Under the pieces are notes generated by a model, which did not search any database, had not been told where the DNA came from, and worked only from the letters and a program-made list of their open reading frames with translations. A stretch of DNA of 8,741 nucleotides from JAKQDP01 sp964536975. Lineage in GTDB: Bacteria > Patescibacteriota > Patescibacteriia > 2-01-FULL-39-33. Shown here piece after piece: positions 6,437-8,741 of this stretch (position 1 is the first letter of the stretch; each line of letters begins with the position of its first letter). Made by a program: the position numbers and the translations under genes. The stretch lies in assembly GCA_964536975.1 (NCBI GenBank), contig CAZHYS010000021.1:1-8741 (forward strand). Reading direction: 5' to 3'.

Positions 6437-8741
6437 TTACTGGCTATCTTGATCGATTGGCGGCTCCTCCGCTGACTCCAATTCTACGACCGTCTCATTA
6501 ACCGGCAAATCAGGGTAAACACATAAGCCGTCATCGGCAGTCGCAGCAGGATTATAATTGGTCGCCATTGAATCAGTGCAACCGACAATATCTGTTAAGG
6601 CTTGATCACCAATCAGAGAATCGGTTGATGAAGAAACTGTGCCAGGATCAACAACCACCCCCACATCATAGACGCAAGACCCGTCATCCCGATTGGCCAA
6701 AGGACTGAAATTAATCGCCGCCGCATCCGGACAACCGAAGATCTCCACTTCTTCCTGGACACCAGCCACCTCACCGGTAAAATCCTTTACTGCGACCGCC
6801 TGCCAGCTAAAACCAATATCCTCATTGCGGACGGGGTTGATAACTATCCTGAAGCCTTTGGCGGTCTCCTCGATAATCCAATAATTACTATCCCGCAGAT
6901 CGGCGCGTGGGGTAACATTAACCACCGGCACCCACCGATATTCTTTATCAAAAGTTACTTCTGTTGATGTCGCTTGCGCCGGCAATCTGACGAATCCGGC
7001 TGTATCTTTATTGAAATAGGCTTGGCCGTTGAACTCTATATCAGAATCAAAAGTCACTCGAGAAACAAACCTGCCCTCGCCGACTACTATAATGGTACCA
7101 GAAAATAAAGCTCCTTCTTCAACTTGAACGCCGCGGACATAAACATTCTCATTGAGTTTCCAAGCATCGGATACAAGCAAGGAAAAATACTCACTGCCAT
7201 TATCTTCTGATACTACCATTAAATCTTCCGTATTTCTAAAATCGGACTTATCTTCCAATCCATCAATCCTCTCCATTAATCCTTGCAAGCCTTTCAAGGC
7301 GACCATGGCGACATCCTTGGCGGAAATAGAAACGTTATCACCTAAACCGAAAGCAGCATACCAATCTTCGGCCATGGCGCCAAAATGACGGACCGAATCG
7401 TCCTCGGAAATATAATTGTATTCCATCAGACTTAGCGATTTTATACTGCTTAAAACTTCGTCATTGTTCCAGAACTCAAAATTTTCCTTGAGTTCTTTTG
7501 ATGACGCGTCAGTCCAAACGCCACCAGCAGTCAGATGAGCGCCGGAATTAGTGTGGATATAATGACCGCCAGAACCGCCCCTCTCCAATACCAAACCATA
7601 ACCGCTTTGATAAGCGATGCCAACCTGGGCCGCGCTGGTAGTAGCCAAAGCGCCACCGATTCGAGCTGTCCCTTGGGTATATAATCCGGCTGTGGTAGAA
7701 GCATAACCAGTGACAACCGCGTCATTTGACAAAGAAAAGTAATCCGCAGTATTGTTCCAAGTCAAATTTTGACCGCCAGCGTCAAAATAGATAATATCGT
7801 TGTCATCGTTGGCCGCTTGACCGACGTAAAGATTCGTTCCCGCATAAACTATTCCGGTGGTAGAGGCATTGCCATAAACTTCCAACTGCTGTCCCGGCGT
7901 TATTCCACCGACATTAGTACCAATGGCTACATTGCCATTATAATCAACCAATAATCGCCAATTTCCTCCGGCCGTACCTAATAAAATATCTCCGCCACTT
8001 GAAGTGTTTCCTGCCGATATTAATATCTTTCCATACAAGGAAAAACCAGATACTTCATTGCCATAAACACCGATAGTACCGCCCCTGTCAGTTGAATTAG
8101 CTCCACCGCCAGTCAACATAATACCTTTATTATCACTGCCATCACTTGTGTTGTTGTATATCCCACCGCTGGTATTAGTAAACCTAATGTCGTTATTTAA
8201 GCTAAGTAGATTAGCGATAGTAGCTGTGCCACTCACGGTTAAGTTGCCTCCTCCCGCCCAAGTCGTTGTTGCATACCAAGATGACAAGGATAAATAATTT
8301 GAAGCGGTAATAGTATCGGCGACCATGGCATCGGTGATGGAATTATTTGGCAAGTCAACACTTGTGTACACCTTCAAAGCGCCAACATTGGTCGTGGTGG
8401 CATTGAGTACCGAAAGGCGGGCGGCGGAGCCAAAGAGTTCGCCAACCATGGTAGTGCTATTATAAACATTCAATGTACCAATATTGGTAGTAGTAGCATT
8501 TATGCCGGCAAAAGTCGGAGTGCTGGTAGTATCTAACCACTGATTAAAAGGATTCCCTCCGCTGACTGCGCCTAAATAGGCTGACAAGTCAGACCATTGC
8601 GAAATATATTGAGAGTTAATGCCTAATTTGTTTCCGACATACAAACTTCCCGTGGTAGAAGCGTTCGCTCCGATAAGCAAATTAGAGCCAATCTTCGCGC
8701 TGCCATTGACCTCAAAACGAACATTAGAAGTAGTTGCCGCG
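6437..8741 (-). CDS. Fibre-like surface protein with S74 self-cleaving chaperone domain and GCTD repeats (5' end outside window)
   Basis: This is a partial gene. The frame stays open to the window edge, and the apparent start at 8680 is a TTG inside a continuing repeat, so the true start and any signal peptide lie beyond 8741. Residues are numbered from the 8678-8680 codon. Residues 1-345 are Gly/Asn/Thr-rich with recurring NASTTG and NATTTN motifs, like trimeric beta fibres. Residues 393-473 form a peptidase S74 (tail-spike intramolecular chaperone) domain with SSKELKEN, HFGAMAEDWYAAFGLG and a final helix ISAKDVAMVALKGLQGLM. Ser393 and Lys398 match the S-x4-K dyad of the family, so cleavage after Ala392 is expected. 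Residues 474-633 are beta-rich, ending in a domain with STEVTFDKEYRWVPVVNVTP. Two GCTD-type repeats follow, then an acidic tail. There is no C-terminal membrane anchor. In phage tail spikes S74 trimerises the fibre and is then released. Here the gene sits beside secreted and anchored surface proteins, so a cell-surface fibre is more likely than a phage one, although phage origin of the module is possible. Confidence 0.85.
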   Translation of the reverse strand, partial: AATTSNVRFEVNGSAKIGSNLLIGANASTTGSLYVGNKLGINSQYISQWSDLSAYLGAVSGGNPFNQWLDTTSTPTFAGINATTTNIGTLNVYNSTTMVGELFGSAARLSVLNATTTNVGALKVYTSVDLPNNSITDAMVADTITASNYLSLSSWYATTTWAGGGNLTVSGTATIANLLSLNNDIRFTNTSGGIYNNTSDGSDNKGIMLTGGGANSTDRGGTIGVYGNEVSGFSLYGKILISAGNTSSGGDILLGTAGGNWRLLVDYNGNVAIGTNVGGITPGQQLEVYGNASTTGIVYAGTNLYVGQAANDDNDIIYFDAGGQNLTWNNTADYFSLSNDAVVTGYASTTAGLYTQGTARIGGALATTSAAQVGIAYQSGYGLVLERGGSGGHYIHTNSGAHLTAGGVWTDASSKELKENFEFWNNDEVLSSIKSLSLMEYNYISEDDSVRHFGAMAEDWYAAFGLGDNVSISAKDVAMVALKGLQGLMERIDGLEDKSDFRNTEDLMVVSEDNGSEYFSLLVSDAWKLNENVYVRGVQVEEGALFSGTIIVVGEGRFVSRVTFDSDIEFNGQAYFNKDTAGFVRLPAQATSTEVTFDKEYRWVPVVNVTPRADLRDSNYWIIEETAKGFRIVINPVRNEDIGFSWQAVAVKDFTGEVAGVQEEVEIFGCPDAAAINFSPLANRDDGSCVYDVGVVVDPGTVSSSTDSLIGDQALTDIVGCTDSMATNYNPAATADDGLCVYPDLPVNETVVELESAEEPPIDQDSQ
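6515..6736 (-). repeat. Two GCTD...DDGSC-type Cys-bounded repeats
   Basis: Copy 1 (6668-6736) reads GCPDAAAINFSPLANRDDGS then Cys. Copy 2 (6515-6583) reads GCTDSMATNYNPAATADDGL then Cys. In both, the two Cys are 19 positions apart (650/669 and 701/720), and they are the only four Cys in the visible protein, so one disulfide per repeat is likely. Asp and Asn positions resemble calcium-binding thrombospondin type 3-like loops. Similar repeats are common in secreted proteins of Bacteroidota and CPR bacteria. Their precise role is not known to me; calcium binding is inferred. Confidence 0.75.
7262..7504 (-). other. Peptidase S74 / intramolecular chaperone domain
   Basis: The encoded segment begins at Ser393 of SSKELKEN and runs through a C-terminal amphipathic helix ending near MERIDGL. 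Family knowledge: endosialidase and MYRF-type S74 domains trimerise and cleave in cis before a Ser whose partner is a Lys five residues on. Ser393 (codon 7502-7504) and Lys398 have exactly this spacing, and the downstream GAMAEDWYAAFG block corresponds to the conserved G-x-x-A-E/Q-D/E core. An active autoprotease is therefore predicted. Exact domain edges are estimated by eye. Confidence 0.85.
7655..8741 (-). repeat. Degenerate NASTTG / NATTTN fibre repeats
   Basis: The N-terminal part of the fibre protein repeats a short motif irregularly: NASTTGSLYVG (residues 6-16), NATTTNIGTLNVY (61-73), NATTTNVGALKVY (93-105), NASTTGIVYAG (271-281) and YASTTAGLYTQG (326-337), with a related AATTSNVRFEVNG just upstream of 8680. 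The two NATTTN copies share clear nucleotide similarity (8366-8404 and 8462-8500). The pattern suggests an elongated trimeric beta structure. Copies diverge enough that this is protein-level repetition rather than a recent DNA duplication. Confidence 0.65.

Noticed and set aside
6428..6441. Short inverted repeat AGTAA-TCAT-TTACT at the end of the fibre gene as a terminator
   Set aside because: The stem is only five AT-rich pairs with no GC core and no following U-run, so it would be too unstable.
8678..8680. TTG as the start of the fibre gene
   Set aside because: The frame continues without a stop to the window edge with fibre-type sequence (AATTSNVRFEVNGSAKIG), and no signal peptide follows the TTG. 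The gene is 5'-truncated by the window.
6437..8741. Prophage tail-fibre gene marking an integrated phage
   Set aside because: No phage structural, lysis or integration genes are present; the downstream genes are secreted and anchored surface proteins, and S74 domains are known in cellular surface proteins.

Overview
The window looks like a piece of a Candidate Phyla Radiation (Patescibacteria, probably Parcubacteria-like) genome. This is inferred from protein style only: a fibre protein with NASTTG-type repeats and an S74 chaperone domain, a small secreted protein with an SSNYQIWAD / SSSTNYSSRAGF N-terminus, GCTD...DDGSC repeats, and a membrane protein with repeated WGVVY...QVTDKxGRYxFLV modules. 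No marker gene, rRNA or tRNA is present to confirm the lineage. All reading frames close with TAA under the standard code.

Every convincing gene is on the minus strand, so the biological order runs from high to low coordinates. (1) 8741-6437: a fibre-like protein cut off at its 5' end by the window edge, with a self-cleaving S74 domain, a beta-rich C-terminal region and two Cys-bounded GCTD repeats. (2) 6391-5684: a small secreted beta-rich protein. (3) 5678-4731: a secreted, C-terminally membrane-anchored protein resembling DUF916 / WxL-interacting proteins. (4) 4738-3386: a secreted Cys-rich protein with three dockerin-like modules. (5) 3370-11: a large membrane-anchored protein with an N-terminal cohesin-like domain, Ig/FN3-like domains and carboxypeptidase-regulatory-like modules interleaved with hydrophobic segments. 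Gaps are 45, 5, -8 and 15 bp, so genes 2-5 are probably one operon. A possible promoter in the 45-bp gap has its -10 box only 6 nt from the ATG of gene 2, which would make that mRNA leaderless. There is no non-coding stretch above 45 bp.

Genes 2-5 form two successive pairs of a secreted protein followed by a membrane-anchored protein. In the second pair the secreted member carries dockerins and the anchored member a cohesin, which suggests an anchored receptor and its ligand. The first pair may be an analogous WxL-like / WxL-interacting-like couple. With the self-processing fibre upstream, the locus is best read as a cell-surface assembly cassette, perhaps for attachment to a host cell, a polymer or the envelope. 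The function is inferred; no catalytic enzyme domain other than the S74 autoprotease is visible. No CRISPR array, mobile element, RNA gene or convincing terminator was seen.
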